Shown: positions 1 to 8,900 of the stretch, piece after piece
Layout of the letters: every line of letters begins with the position of its first letter
Numbering within the stretch: position 1 is the first letter of the stretch
Origin: Bacteroidota bacterium
GTDB taxonomy: Bacteria > Bacteroidota > Rhodothermia > Rhodothermales > UBA10348
Assembly (NCBI GenBank): GCA_029262835.1
Contig: JAJCYQ010000047.1
Coordinates: forward strand, 1-48,155
Direction: 5' to 3'
DNA length: 48,155 bases
The notes under the pieces: generated by a model
Database searches by the model: none
Seen by the model: only the letters and a program-made list of their open reading frames with translations
Told to the model about the DNA's origin: nothing
Position numbers and translations under genes: made by a program

Positions 1-99
1 AATAACGATCTCCTTGGAAGCTGTGCGAAGGTCAATCGAGGTCACGCGCCAGGGCGTGGATATGCCCAGAATCTGGGCGAAAATCTCTTTGTCTTTCAT
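1..99 (-). CDS. ISL3-family transposase, N-terminal 33 codons only
   Basis: Reading leftward from ATG at 99 gives MKDKEIFAQILGISTPW followed by RVTSIDL. This matches the usual ISL3 transposase opening: a short helix with L-x-x-L-L-G-I, then P-W-x-V-x-x-V-x-L leading into the N-terminal zinc-binding region. The zinc cysteines and DDE catalytic residues would lie beyond the left edge, so integrity cannot be judged. A contig edge falling in a transposase is typical, because multi-copy elements break assemblies. Confidence 0.65.
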   Translation of the reverse strand, partial: MKDKEIFAQILGISTPWRVTSIDLRTASKEIVI

Positions 100-140
100 G
101 CCGCCTAACTTAACCCACCCACACCATCAAAGGAAGACCC
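1..140 (-). mobile_element. End of an ISL3-family insertion sequence (partial)
   Basis: The window opens inside an insertion sequence that runs leftward off the edge. The minus strand carries the first 33 codons of an ISL3-type transposase (1-99). The likely outer end of the element is GGGTCTTCC (minus strand, 132-140), a start resembling terminal repeats I associate with this family. The other end lies outside the window, so target duplication and exact boundary cannot be checked. Immediately beyond, at 141, beta-propeller coding sequence begins in mid-protein, which fits insertion into that gene. Confidence 0.6.
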
Positions 141-832
141 AAATAGCATTCTCAGATGGCTCCAATTCAACAATCGAATTTCTGTCGCGTGATGGTGCCG
201 ATCGCGGCAGGCTTGATCATACGCGAGGCGGCGGCCGACCCTTTGATATCTTTGGTGACAAGTTTGCAGTCCAAGGAGTACTCTCATACAGATTATCGGT
301 CTACAACAGGAGCGGGCGTGTCGTTGCGAACGTGTTTCCTATCGGTGACGATGACGGTGAGTTGCTATTGCACACCTCCGGGGGGGGAGTCGCTTTCATC
401 GACAGTGTGGTCTACATGATGAATGCTTTAGAGCCCCGCATTTTCGCATACGATTTGTCAGCTGACTCGGAAAATGTGATTGTGCCCAGAGAATGGCAGG
501 CACTCCAAGGCCTACAGGGAACGGATCAGGTATCGCAGCTGAGTTTCGAGGAATGGTCCACAAATAGTAGTAAGTACGCCTCGTTCTATAAATTCGACAA
601 GGTTGCCTTATCTGACAACAATGATGATGTTCTGGTCGCCGCCTATACTCTAAATGACAACAACTATATCGACATTCTGACTCTGGAGGGCCATGTGCTT
701 CATCACTCCGAGTTCCCGGGTTGGTTCTTCGGGACCAACGGAAACCTGATTCATTTCGTTGAAGCAGTCGATGGCACAACGAGTAGGTTCCGCATTATTT
801 CCTACAGCCTTGAGCGATTGTCACTTCCCTGA
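141..832 (+). pseudogene. 5'-truncated six-bladed beta-propeller protein fragment
   Basis: The frame is open from the left edge to the TGA at 830-832, but only the part after about 141 looks like protein of a known kind. It has successive strands with the 6-bladed propeller rhythm: a 'dG' turn with a G-G-G-R-P-F-D-I segment (the usual G-x-G-P-x-E-F position), then a 'v-F-d' blade strand around FAYDLSA, and further blades to the C-terminus. No convincing start codon or signal peptide exists; codons before 141 are ISL3 sequence read in the wrong strand. I therefore call it the remnant of an exported propeller gene cut by the insertion sequence. It resembles the intact propeller gene at 1677-2753 in type and in its lower GC content. 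Function unknown; such proteins are usually periplasmic or outer-membrane lipoproteins in Bacteroidota. Confidence 0.55.
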
Positions 833-1038
833 CGTCGCTTGTCAATTCCACGATGACGGCTGCAATTGGCAGTCGTATACGCGTTCTTCTTCACGCCTTG
901 TTGTATTCATGGCACAGAATCTGAGCTTCAATTGAGTCTCCTACTTATGCTTCTCATCCGTCAAAGCATGTATAACTTGAGCGAGCCTGCGTGTCCTCGA
1001 GTAGGACATACCGAACTCATAAATGCTGGTGTTCAGGA

Positions 1039-1410
1039 ATGAAAGTCTATGCTATCGCAGTTGTTTGTGCTGTTTTAGGGATGACATCGTGTTCTAACGA
1101 GAGCATCGTCTTTGCGGATTACGAGGATAACGACGCAATATCGCGAGAGCTGCTGATCAGTATTGATGCCGATGGTCGCATCCAATTGGATGGGATGACT
1201 ACCAGGCTTGAAGAGTTCAGAGAGGCTTTCTTGACAAATGTCAAGGATGAGAGAGCCAATGTCACAGTTGCGATCCATCCTCAGACTCGAATGGGAATGG
1301 TCTTCGATTTATCTAATCGACTGCCGCTAGACCGCGTTTCATCTATCAGTTACACCGCATTGACAGACCCTGATACCGACACTACGCTCCGACGGAACGC
1401 CATTGACTGA
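1039..1410 (+). CDS. Small lipoprotein with ExbD/TolR-like periplasmic domain
   Basis: The start chosen is ATG 1039, because the protein then begins with a lipoprotein signal: MKVYAIAVVCAVLGMTSC, with Cys18 as the probable lipidation site. The in-frame extension back to 991 is unlikely. Residues about 35-105 have a strand-helix-strand pattern like the periplasmic domain of ExbD/TolR: a short strand followed by 'dGrIqLdG', a helix ending in the 'a-F-L-t-N-v-k' region, then V-T-V-A-I-H-P and a 'V-F-D-L' helix. ExbD itself has an N-terminal membrane helix and a conserved Asp in it; here a lipobox replaces that helix. The similarity is by pattern only, and 123 aa is short. It precedes the Cys-rich peptide and propeller genes in the same direction and may be cotranscribed with them (17-bp gap). 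Confidence 0.5.
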   Translation: MKVYAIAVVCAVLGMTSCSNESIVFADYEDNDAISRELLISIDADGRIQLDGMTTRLEEFREAFLTNVKDERANVTVAIHPQTRMGMVFDLSNRLPLDRVSSISYTALTDPDTDTTLRRNAID

Positions 1411-1427
1411 AATACGGGCGAAAATCA

Positions 1428-1661
1428 ATGCAGCACAAGCAATTCGTTTTCATGCATGATTTCTTCCTGGCGTCAATCTTTATGCTTTTGACCTGGCATG
1501 CATACACTCCTGAATCGAATGTTTCGAGCGCAACTGTACCGTGCTGGTATGAAGGGTGCTCGACGAGTGAGTGCTTCGGATTTCCCAATCAGGAGTGTAT
1601 AGCTGTGTTATGCCCAGACGGAATGTACCTGTGCTGGAGGGAAGTACAGGAACCAGGCTGA
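1428..1661 (+). CDS. Short exported Cys-rich peptide, unknown function
   Basis: A 77-aa protein that I do not recognise by sequence. It begins with a hydrophobic stretch (FFLASIFMLLTWHA, about residues 11-24) that could be a signal peptide. The mature part carries six cysteines in about 30 residues (spacing C-x3-C-x4-C-x7-C-x4-C-x6-C), ending 'CPDGMYLCW'. The TGA at 1659-1661 lies just upstream of the propeller gene, so the two may be translationally linked. The arrangement, a small Cys-rich exported peptide followed by a six-bladed propeller protein, resembles NVEALA-type peptide/propeller pairs of Bacteroidetes. No NVEALA motif is visible, so this is analogy only. A chance ORF is possible, but the length, signal-like start and Cys spacing argue for a real gene. 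Confidence 0.5.
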   Translation: MQHKQFVFMHDFFLASIFMLLTWHAYTPESNVSSATVPCWYEGCSTSECFGFPNQECIAVLCPDGMYLCWREVQEPG

Positions 1662-1676
1662 AGGTTGACGAGCAGC

Positions 1677-2753
1677 ATGTCGAATCTTGAACGCAAGCGT
1701 CGAGTAGCATCACGGTCACGAATGAATCGATTCGTGACCGTGATGCTACTGACAGGTATTGGCTTGGTCGTGGTGTTGAGATACACGGATATCCTGAGCG
1801 GACGGGATCATCGATCTGCATATGCTGAACTGTCAGATCTGGATACCTACTACGCACCGACTGAACGAATATGGATGGACTTGGAGCCGGAATCAGTACA
1901 GCACATGCGACTTGACTCCATGCTGACGGCGCCGCGCGATGTGTTGTACACGGAAGGCTCACTGATTGTCTCTGATCATCCAGTCAGGATATTAAGGTTT
2001 GATTCCACTGGACGCTACATGAATCGGTACAGTGAAGGTCAGGGTTTCGCCCCCGGGCAGCTACCGGACTATTCGGACGTTTTTGTGGACGATGATGCCG
2101 TTGTCGTCCTCAGTCCGAATGGACGAAGGATGATGCGATTCTCTCTGGATGGAAACCTGAGTGGTAGCATTGATCTCGACTTTCTCGCTATATACGGCGT
2201 ATCGTGGAATGATTCTCTTTTGATCAGCACTCTGATCATGAACAGGAAGTCTCCATTTCAGGTTGTCTCGCTCGGAGGAATCATTGGGTCAGAGTACGGA
2301 CAGGAAATAGGTAACTTCGGATCAGCGCTGGATGTAACAGGACGGCTGACCAGAAGAGAGAGCGGCGGCCTCTATTATGTTTTCCGTTATGCCAGCGTGT
2401 TGCTTGAATACGCCGCCGACGGTCGACTGATTCGTCGGGTCGAATTACCCGATCGGCAGTCGATAGAAGAAGGGCGCGGTGTCAAGGATGGACAAGGCAA
2501 TACCTCATTTCGAGCTCCCAACCCGCCTGTACAGTACACCGATGTAGAATATTCAAATGGACGAGTTTACATCGCGGGTTCCTCACGACGGACGAGTGGA
2601 GGAATAGCTTTCATCGATATTTATGAGGTAGAGCCATGGGTCTATATCGGCTCAGTCAGAATGAAGCATACGCCAAGAGGCCTGTCTGCAAGCAGCTCAA
2701 GCGTGTATGCTGCGGCCGATACGTCTATCATCCGAGTTGAATTACCGCATTGA
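1677..2753 (+). CDS. Membrane-anchored six-bladed beta-propeller protein
   Basis: About 358 aa. The N-terminus has a basic segment followed by a single hydrophobic helix (MNRFVTVMLLTGIGLVVVL), so the protein is probably anchored in the inner membrane or exported. The rest is a run of blade-like repeats, with the diagnostic 'RFDSTGRYMNRYSEGQGFAPGQ' type signature (a variable strand, dG turn, then G-x-G-x-x-P-G-Q) typical of the Bacteroidota 6-bladed propeller family (BF3295-like/NHL-like). The start is uncertain: TTG 1665, ATG 1677 or ATG 1722 are all in frame, and the last lies in the loop of a perfect inverted repeat (1703-1750). Either ATG leaves the membrane helix intact. The gene is lower in GC than the genes to the right. 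Substrate or partner unknown. Confidence 0.65.
   Translation: MSNLERKRRVASRSRMNRFVTVMLLTGIGLVVVLRYTDILSGRDHRSAYAELSDLDTYYAPTERIWMDLEPESVQHMRLDSMLTAPRDVLYTEGSLIVSDHPVRILRFDSTGRYMNRYSEGQGFAPGQLPDYSDVFVDDDAVVVLSPNGRRMMRFSLDGNLSGSIDLDFLAIYGVSWNDSLLISTLIMNRKSPFQVVSLGGIIGSEYGQEIGNFGSALDVTGRLTRRESGGLYYVFRYASVLLEYAADGRLIRRVELPDRQSIEEGRGVKDGQGNTSFRAPNPPVQYTDVEYSNGRVYIAGSSRRTSGGIAFIDIYEVEPWVYIGSVRMKHTPRGLSASSSSVYAAADTSIIRVELPH
1703..1750. repeat. Perfect 21-bp inverted repeat with 6-nt spacer
   Basis: The arms 1703-1723 and 1730-1750 are exact reverse complements; the spacer 1724-1729 is GAATCG. The structure lies inside the 5' end of the propeller coding frame, so the encoded peptide and the antisense frame share residues. 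A candidate start codon (ATG 1722-1724) sits at the top of the stem. As RNA it would form a very stable hairpin over the start of the gene. Confidence 0.9.
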
Positions 2754-2767
2754 GAATTCGACGCGCG

Positions 2768-3001
2768 TCATCCCAAGCCAAGTTTCTGTATCGCGTCATT
2801 GAATGGGACTCCTTCAGTCCGTTCCATGGATTCCAGGAGACGCTGCCGCATGGGTTCAGAACGCAGAAGATGCTCGGTTTCCCGTTCCGACAATAGATCC
2901 TTCCATGTATCGATAGGAACGATCACGCCCGTCACGTTACCGGCATTATCAGTGATATACTGTACTTTTGGCGTCTTCATGTCCTGGAAGGCGAGTTGCA
3001 T
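2768..3001 (-). CDS. Phd/YefM-like (prevent-host-death) antitoxin, apparently orphan
   Basis: A 77-aa protein with the typical order of Phd/RelB-like antitoxins: an N-terminal strand-turn-strand with KVQYITDNAGNVTGVIVPID (about residues 12-31), a W-K-D-L-L helix, and a charged C-terminal helix of the kind that would wrap a toxin. Antitoxins of this build bind DNA with the N-terminal half and neutralise RelE- or PIN-type toxins with the C-terminal half. No toxin gene is adjacent: the next minus-strand gene upstream is the aldehyde dehydrogenase, and the next sequence downstream is the convergent propeller gene. It may act in trans or be a remnant. Coding probability is good, given the well-formed domain; the partner is unknown. 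Confidence 0.7.
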   Translation of the reverse strand: MQLAFQDMKTPKVQYITDNAGNVTGVIVPIDTWKDLLSERETEHLLRSEPMRQRLLESMERTEGVPFNDAIQKLGLG

Positions 3002-3096
3002 AATATTACGACCTCAAACGAGCTTCGGATGAAAAAGGTTTGTTCCAGCGAGAGTAAAGTCCAGCAGATGGGCCCAGAAAGGTTGGCAACATAACC

Positions 3097-4503
3097 TCAC
3101 ATTCGCAGCAACCACTCCAGCAGGCGGGTTTTGCGGGGTGTCCAGGGCGGCGCGAGGAGGCGGCCCAGCCGCCCTCCGACACGCCGCCTCATCGCGGTCT
3201 GCTCGTTGGTGAAGGCCAGAAAGCCCGATTCGCCGTGTGTACGGCCGACGCCGCTCGACGCCAAGCCGCCGAAGGGCACGTGCGGATTGGCAAAATGAAC
3301 GAGCGTATCGTTCTGGCTCGTAGCGCCCGTTCGCACGCGCTCGCCAAGCGTACGCGCCAGGTCTTCGCTGCGGCTGAATACGTAGATGGAGAGAGGCGGC
3401 GCCAGCGCGCCGATCTGTGCAACGATATCTGATTCCGACCGATACGTCACGACGGGTAGCAATGGACCGAAAATCTCCTCCTGCATGATGCGCGCATCCG
3501 GCGTTACGTCAAGAAGCAGCGCTGGCTCGGCGTAGCGCTCCTCGGTGTCGATGCGGCCGCCGAAGGCCAGCCGCGCACCGCGCCGCGTCGCATCCATAAT
3601 CAGTTCCTGCATGCGGTTGGTATGCCCGCGGCTAATGAGGCGGGCGTAGTCGGGCGTGAGGGCCCGCTCCTCGGCGGTTTCGCCGAAGCGTCGTGAAATC
3701 TGGTCAACCAGCTGCGCCACAAGGGCATCGCGGTCCTCTTCATGCACGAGTATGTAATCCGGGGCAATGCAGGTCTGGCCGGCGTTGGCCCATTTGCCGA
3801 AGGCGATGCGCTCGGCGGCAGCTTCCATGTCGGCGTCCTTCGCAACCACAGCTGGGGATTTACCGCCGAGCTCCAGCGTCACCGACGCCAAGTGCTCGGC
3901 CGCTGCGGCCATGACCAGCTTCCCAACGCGCGTGCTGCCCGTGAAGAAAACGTGCCGGAAGGGCAGTCGGAGGAGCTCCTGGGCCGTTTCTGCGCCACCC
4001 AGAACGGTCACGACTTCCTCCGGGCCGAACAGATCGGCCGTCAGATTCTGCACCAGCGACGACGTGGCGGGCGTCAGTTCGGACGGCTTGATGAAGACAG
4101 GGCACCCGGCGGCCAGCGCGTGCACGAGTGGGCCGAGCGAGAGCGTGATCGGGTAATTCCACGGCGAAATAATGAGCGATGGCCCCTTCGGCTCGCGGCG
4201 CACCTCCCATGACGCCCCGCCCAGCACGAGCGGCGCCGCTCTCCTGACAGGTTTCATCCACGTGTGGATACGGCGCACAGCGTGGTCAATCTCAAGCAGC
4301 AGGGGCAGGATTTCCGTGGTGTCGACTTCCTGCCGCGGCTTTCTGAAATCCTCGTGGATGGCCGCCTGGATGCGTTTTCGGTTGTCCAGGATATGCTGTC
4401 GCAGTGCCTTCAGTCGGCCTGTGCGCGCCCGCGCATCGGGCGCCCTGGCCGAGTCGAAGGCGGCCATCTGGTGGTTGAACAGCGTGGAGTGGGAGCGGGC
4501 CAT
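3097..4503 (-). CDS. Aldehyde dehydrogenase, class 3 (fatty aldehyde type)
   Basis: A 468-aa NAD(P)-dependent aldehyde dehydrogenase. Visible motifs: the P-W-N-Y-P cofactor segment near residue 114, F-T-G-S-T (187-191), the general base Glu211 in LELGGKSP, and the catalytic Cys245 in NAGQTC. The N-terminal helical region and the overall length fit ALDH3-type enzymes, which oxidise medium- and long-chain aldehydes, coniferyl-type or other hydrophobic aldehydes, to acids. The C-terminus ends with a basic and hydrophobic tail (LLEWLLRM) that could give weak membrane contact, as in ALDH3A2-type enzymes; this is inference. Start chosen at ATG 4503, where the family's opening helix begins; the longer in-frame extension is low-complexity. 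It is divergently arranged with the threonine dehydratase-like gene. Confidence 0.88.
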   Translation of the reverse strand: MARSHSTLFNHQMAAFDSARAPDARARTGRLKALRQHILDNRKRIQAAIHEDFRKPRQEVDTTEILPLLLEIDHAVRRIHTWMKPVRRAAPLVLGGASWEVRREPKGPSLIISPWNYPITLSLGPLVHALAAGCPVFIKPSELTPATSSLVQNLTADLFGPEEVVTVLGGAETAQELLRLPFRHVFFTGSTRVGKLVMAAAAEHLASVTLELGGKSPAVVAKDADMEAAAERIAFGKWANAGQTCIAPDYILVHEEDRDALVAQLVDQISRRFGETAEERALTPDYARLISRGHTNRMQELIMDATRRGARLAFGGRIDTEERYAEPALLLDVTPDARIMQEEIFGPLLPVVTYRSESDIVAQIGALAPPLSIYVFSRSEDLARTLGERVRTGATSQNDTLVHFANPHVPFGGLASSGVGRTHGESGFLAFTNEQTAMRRRVGGRLGRLLAPPWTPRKTRLLEWLLRM

Positions 4504-4522
4504 GCGTGACGGGTGGGGCGCC

Positions 4523-4543
4523 GTGTGTGTGTCTGTGTGTGTG
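4523..4543. repeat. GT-rich dinucleotide tract
   Basis: A (GT)n run with one interruption lies 20 bp upstream of the aldehyde dehydrogenase start, in the 251-bp divergent spacer. Such tracts can slip during replication and change promoter spacing; no evidence for that is visible here. Confidence 0.7.
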
Positions 4544-4754
4544 GCGGACGGATGGAGGCCGGTGCCCGGAAGATAGTCAGGCCCCGTCAACACTACCAGC
4601 GGCGCCGTGAACACGGCTGGCGGTCCCGTGGGTATATTCTCTGGGACATTTCGTCCTTATGTCACGACGCAGACACTTAAGGTCCGGACGTGCGTCTAAA
4701 CAGCCAAGGCCTCACCAACGCTCTCCGCCCCGTAACCAAGAATCTACTCCGCTC

Positions 4755-5834
4755 ATGGCCATGCTTTCGATGGATGCCATACGCCGGGCGGCGGCCTTTC
4801 TTGACGGCCGCGTGCGCCGGACGCCGCTCGAGCGTTCAGCAGCGCTGTCCGAGCGGGCGGGTCGAGATGTGTACCTGAAACTCGAGAACTGGCAGGTAAC
4901 TGGCAGCTTCAAGGCGCGCGGCGCGCTGTATGGCCTCCATGCGCTGATGGCCGAGGGGCACACGCACGTGGCTACGTGCTCGGCCGGCAATCACGGCAAG
5001 GGCCTGGCGTGGGCAGGGTCGGAACTGGGAGCAGAAATCACCATTTTCGTCCCTTCGACCGTAGACAGCTCCAAGGAATCCGCGATGCGTGCCCTCGGCG
5101 CTCATGTCGAGAAGAGTCCATTTCCCGGGTTCGATGAGACCGAGCGCTGGGCGCTGCGCGCGACCGCCGAGCGCGGCCTTCCGTTTCTGAGCGCCTACGA
5201 CGACGAGCGCATTATGGCGGCCAACGGAGGCAGCGTAGCACTCGAGGTCTGGGAGCAGTTGGGCGAAGCCGGTATTCTCCTGGCAGGCGTTGAACGTGTA
5301 GATGCGGCGGCCGAGCCCGCACCAACGTTCCTGTTTCCGGTGGGTGGCGGCGGGCATGCGGCTGGTTTTTCATTCGCCATGCAGGCGCTGTGCCCAGATG
5401 CCCGGTTCGTAGCCGCGCAGGCGGCCGCATCGCCCGCTCTCGCGCTGTCACTGGAGCGGGAAGAAGCGGTCACAGAGCTCGATGCCGTCGCCGAGACCCT
5501 GGCCTGGGGGCTTGAAGGAGGATTGGGGCAGGGGCCGTTCGATGTGCTCTCGCACGGTGTCGGCCACGGAAATGGGGAGCGCCGGCGGGTGCACCATGTC
5601 GCGCTCGTCACGGAGCCTGCCATTCGCGGCGCCATGCGGTTCATGCTGGAAGCGCATCAGATGGTGGTCGAAGGCTCGGCCGCCGTACCCATTGCGGCCC
5701 TCCTGGCAGGTGATCTCGGTTCGGCCTCGCCGGGCGTCGAATCGGGTTCCGCCGGGGTCAGCGCGCCACTCGTCATCTTCGTCTCCGGCCGAAATATCGA
5801 CGCGATCACCTACCTGGGAGCTGTGGCCAACTGA
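4755..5834 (+). CDS. Threonine/serine dehydratase-like PLP enzyme
   Basis: A 359-aa fold-type II pyridoxal-phosphate enzyme. The PLP lysine is Lys53 in VTGSFKARGA. The substrate/cofactor loop is SAGNHGKG, and the phosphate-binding glycine loop is PVGGGGHAAG. Catabolic threonine dehydratases (TdcB type), which convert threonine to 2-oxobutyrate and ammonia, and serine dehydratases/racemases share this layout without a C-terminal ACT domain; none is present here. The loop between the glycine-rich motif and the C-terminus has low-complexity insertions. The S at the end of the sheet (FVSGRNID) is in the usual cofactor-contact position (S-G-x-N). Start chosen at ATG 4755, where homology begins; upstream codons are basic and low-complexity. 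Substrate (Thr versus Ser or a hydroxy-amino acid) cannot be settled. Confidence 0.85.
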   Translation: MAMLSMDAIRRAAAFLDGRVRRTPLERSAALSERAGRDVYLKLENWQVTGSFKARGALYGLHALMAEGHTHVATCSAGNHGKGLAWAGSELGAEITIFVPSTVDSSKESAMRALGAHVEKSPFPGFDETERWALRATAERGLPFLSAYDDERIMAANGGSVALEVWEQLGEAGILLAGVERVDAAAEPAPTFLFPVGGGGHAAGFSFAMQALCPDARFVAAQAAASPALALSLEREEAVTELDAVAETLAWGLEGGLGQGPFDVLSHGVGHGNGERRRVHHVALVTEPAIRGAMRFMLEAHQMVVEGSAAVPIAALLAGDLGSASPGVESGSAGVSAPLVIFVSGRNIDAITYLGAVAN

Positions 5835-5870
5835 TCGGCAGCTCGTTTCCGAGCATAATGACCTTCAGAA

Positions 5871-5913
5871 AAGGACAAATATTGTCAATTTTGTCCTTCG
5901 TGCAAGGACAATT
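5871..5913. promoter_or_regulatory. Operator-like GGACAA/TTGTCC repeats
   Basis: Upstream of the large propeller gene, AAGGACAAA (5871-5879) is mirrored by TTTGTCCTT (5890-5898), a perfect 9-bp inverted repeat with 10-bp spacing. Nested in it is GACAAATATTGTC (5874-5886), a smaller dyad with 5-bp arms. A third half-site, AAGGACAA, follows at 5904. Multiple evenly sized half-sites suggest a repressor or activator site for the gene at 5988. The regulator is unknown. Confidence 0.45.
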
Positions 5914-5987
5914 GCAGGACGATGAGCGCGTGGCTGATTACTTTTGGAGCGCTACCGCGCTCACGAATCTGCCATCCGGCCAACCGT

Positions 5988-8900
5988 ATGAACTCCCGCA
6001 CTGCCATTCGCTCCGGTCTCAGCTCCGGTCTCCTTTCCGCCCACTGCGTCCGTCTCAATTCAGCCCTGGGTATTGTCGTCAACTCAGCGCTCGGGGTTGC
6101 ACTCACCGCTGTTGTCCGCCCGGCCGTATTTTTCGCGCTGCTGATCGGGGGCGTGGCCAGCGTCCTGGCTTCAGCACCGGCCCATGCCAGTGCCCATGCC
6201 AGTGCCCATGCCATTGCCTTGGCTCGGGCACAGTCCCAATCCCAGACCCAATCCGCGGCCCCGGATATGCGCCGCTCGGCGCCGCCGCACGCCGCAACGC
6301 CTGCCGCAGAGCGCCTCAAGGGCACCCGGACGCGCGAGCGTCTTTTCAGCGAGGGCCTGTTGGCCCACGTTCCGGTGCGCAATATTGGGCCGACCATACA
6401 GAGTGGCCGCATTGTGGATATCGACGCGAACCCGGTGCGGCCGTCGCACTTCCTGGCGGCCTACGCCAGCGGGGGGCTCTGGTATACGGAGAACAATGGC
6501 CAGAGCTTCCGACCGCTCTTCGACCAGGAAGCGGTGATGACGATCGGCGACATTGCTGTCGACTGGGAGCGGGGCACGATCTGGGTTGGCACGGGCGAGA
6601 ACAACTCGAGCCGCTCGTCCTACGCCGGCACGGGGCTCTACGTGAGCCAGGACTGGGGCGAAACGTGGGAGCATCGTGGACTGGCCGCGACCCACAGGAC
6701 TGGGCGCATTGTGCTGCATCCATCGAATCCTGACATCGTGTGGGTGGCCGCAGCGGGCGCGCTCTATTCAAACGGCCCCGACCGGGGCGTGTACCGCACG
6801 GAAAATGGCGGGCGGACGTGGGAGAAAACGCTCTATGTGAATGACGTGACGGGCGCTATTGACCTGGTCATGCATCCAGAGCGTCCCGATGTGCTGTATG
6901 CGGCCATGTGGGAGCGGGACCGGCGCGCGTGGAATTTCGTGGAATCGGGAAGTGGGAGCGGCGTATACCGCTCCATCGATGGGGGGCGCTCGTGGACGCT
7001 CGTATCTACAGAGGAATCGGGGCTGCCGACGGGCGACGGGGTTGGTCGGATCGGGATTGACTTTGCGCGCTCGAACCCGGACGTGATCTACGTGAGTGTC
7101 GACAACCAGAACCGGCGGCCACCGGAGGACGAGGATGGGGGAGATGCGACCGGGGAGGTAACACGGGACGACCTGCGCTCCATGTCGCGCAACGACTTTC
7201 TGGCGCTGCCCGACTCGGCCGTTGCGGGCTACCTCGCCGCCGAGCGCTTCCCCGACAAATACGACGCGGAAACAGTGAAGGGCATGGTCGAGCGCCGCGA
7301 GATCGAGCCTGTCGCGCTCGTTGAGTTTGTGGAAGATGCCAATTCGCTGCTGTTCGATACGCCGGTCATCGGGCTCGAAGTGTACCGCAGCGACGACGGC
7401 GGCGCCTCCTGGCGGCGCGCGCACGAAGACTATCTGGACGGCGTCTATAATTCGTATGGGTATTATTTCGGGGAAGTCCGCGCGGCGCCGGATGACGAGG
7501 ACCAGGTCTATGCGCTCGGCGTGCCCATTCTGCGCAGCGATGACGGCGGCGCGACGTGGAAATCGATCGGAGGGCCGCATGTGCACGCCGATCACCAGGC
7601 GCTCTGGCTGAATGCGTCACTGCCCGGCCACATCATTGACGGCAACGATGGCGGGCTGAACATGAGTTACGATGCCGGAGAGACGTGGTCGGTGCTGAAT
7701 GTGCCGCCCGTGGGCCAGTTCTACGCCATCCAGGTCGATATGGCGAAGCCGTACAATGTGTACGGTGGTCTTCAGGACAACGGCACGTGGCGCGGGCCCA
7801 GCACGTATGCATTCAGCTCGCGGTGGCTGGTTGGCGGAGAGTATCCGTATGACCGGCTCGGCGGTGGGGATGGCATGCAGGTCGAGGTCGATACGCGCAC
7901 GAACGAGGTCGTTTATTCGGGGTCGCAGTTCGGCTTCTACAGCCGGCAGGACCTGTCGACGGGCGAACGGCAAAGCATCCGTCCGCGCCATGAACTCGGC
8001 GAGCGGCCACTGCGCTTCAACTGGCAGACGCCCATCCACCTTTCCCGTCACAACCAGGACATTCTCTATTACGGCGCCAACCGGCTGTTCCGCTCCATGA
8101 ATCGGGGCGCGGACCTCACGCCCATTTCGCCGGATTTGACGCGCGGCGGTTTGAAAGGCGACGTGCCCTACGGCACGCTCGCGACGATCGACGAATCGCC
8201 GCTGCGCTTTGGGCTCCTGTATACGGGCTCGGACGATGGGCTCATTTACGTCTCGCGCGACGGGGGCGCCTCCTGGCAGCGCATTGACGACGGGCTGCCC
8301 CAGGAGCTCTGGGTGAGCCGCGTCGAGGCGTCGGCGCACGCCGAGGGGCGTGTCTACGCGACGCTGAACGGCTACCGGTGGGATCATTTCGATGCGTACG
8401 TGTACGCGAGCGACGACTACGGCGCTTCGTGGACGCGGATCGGGACGGACCTTCCTGCCGAACCGGTGAACGTGATCGTGGAGGATCCAGCGAACGAGGA
8501 TGTGCTCTACGTGGGCACGGATCACGCGGTGTACGTGAGTCTGGACCGGGGCCTCACGTTCATGGGGCTGGCTGCGGACATGCCGAAGGTGCCGGTTCAC
8601 GACCTCAAAGTGCAGCCCCGGGACGAAGAGCTGGTCATAGGCACACACGGGCGCTCGCTTTTCGTGGCACCAGTGCGCCATGTGGTCCAGCTTACGCCCG
8701 ACATGCGCTCGCGCCCGGTCCACGTCTTCGAACTCGACGACATCCGGCACAGCGAGCGTTGGGGACAGCAGTTTGCATCCTGGAGCGAGCCGTTTGAGCC
8801 GTCCGTCACGGTGGCCGTGTACGCGCGCCGTGCGGCAGGCGGCGCGGATGGCGGCGACTCGGGCGCGGCTCGGCTCGTCGTGCTGGACGCGGACGGCAAC

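Noticed and set aside
6181-6216. Short tandem repeats as a CRISPR-like array
   Set aside because: 12-bp units without spacers, inside a coding region; no cas genes anywhere in the window.
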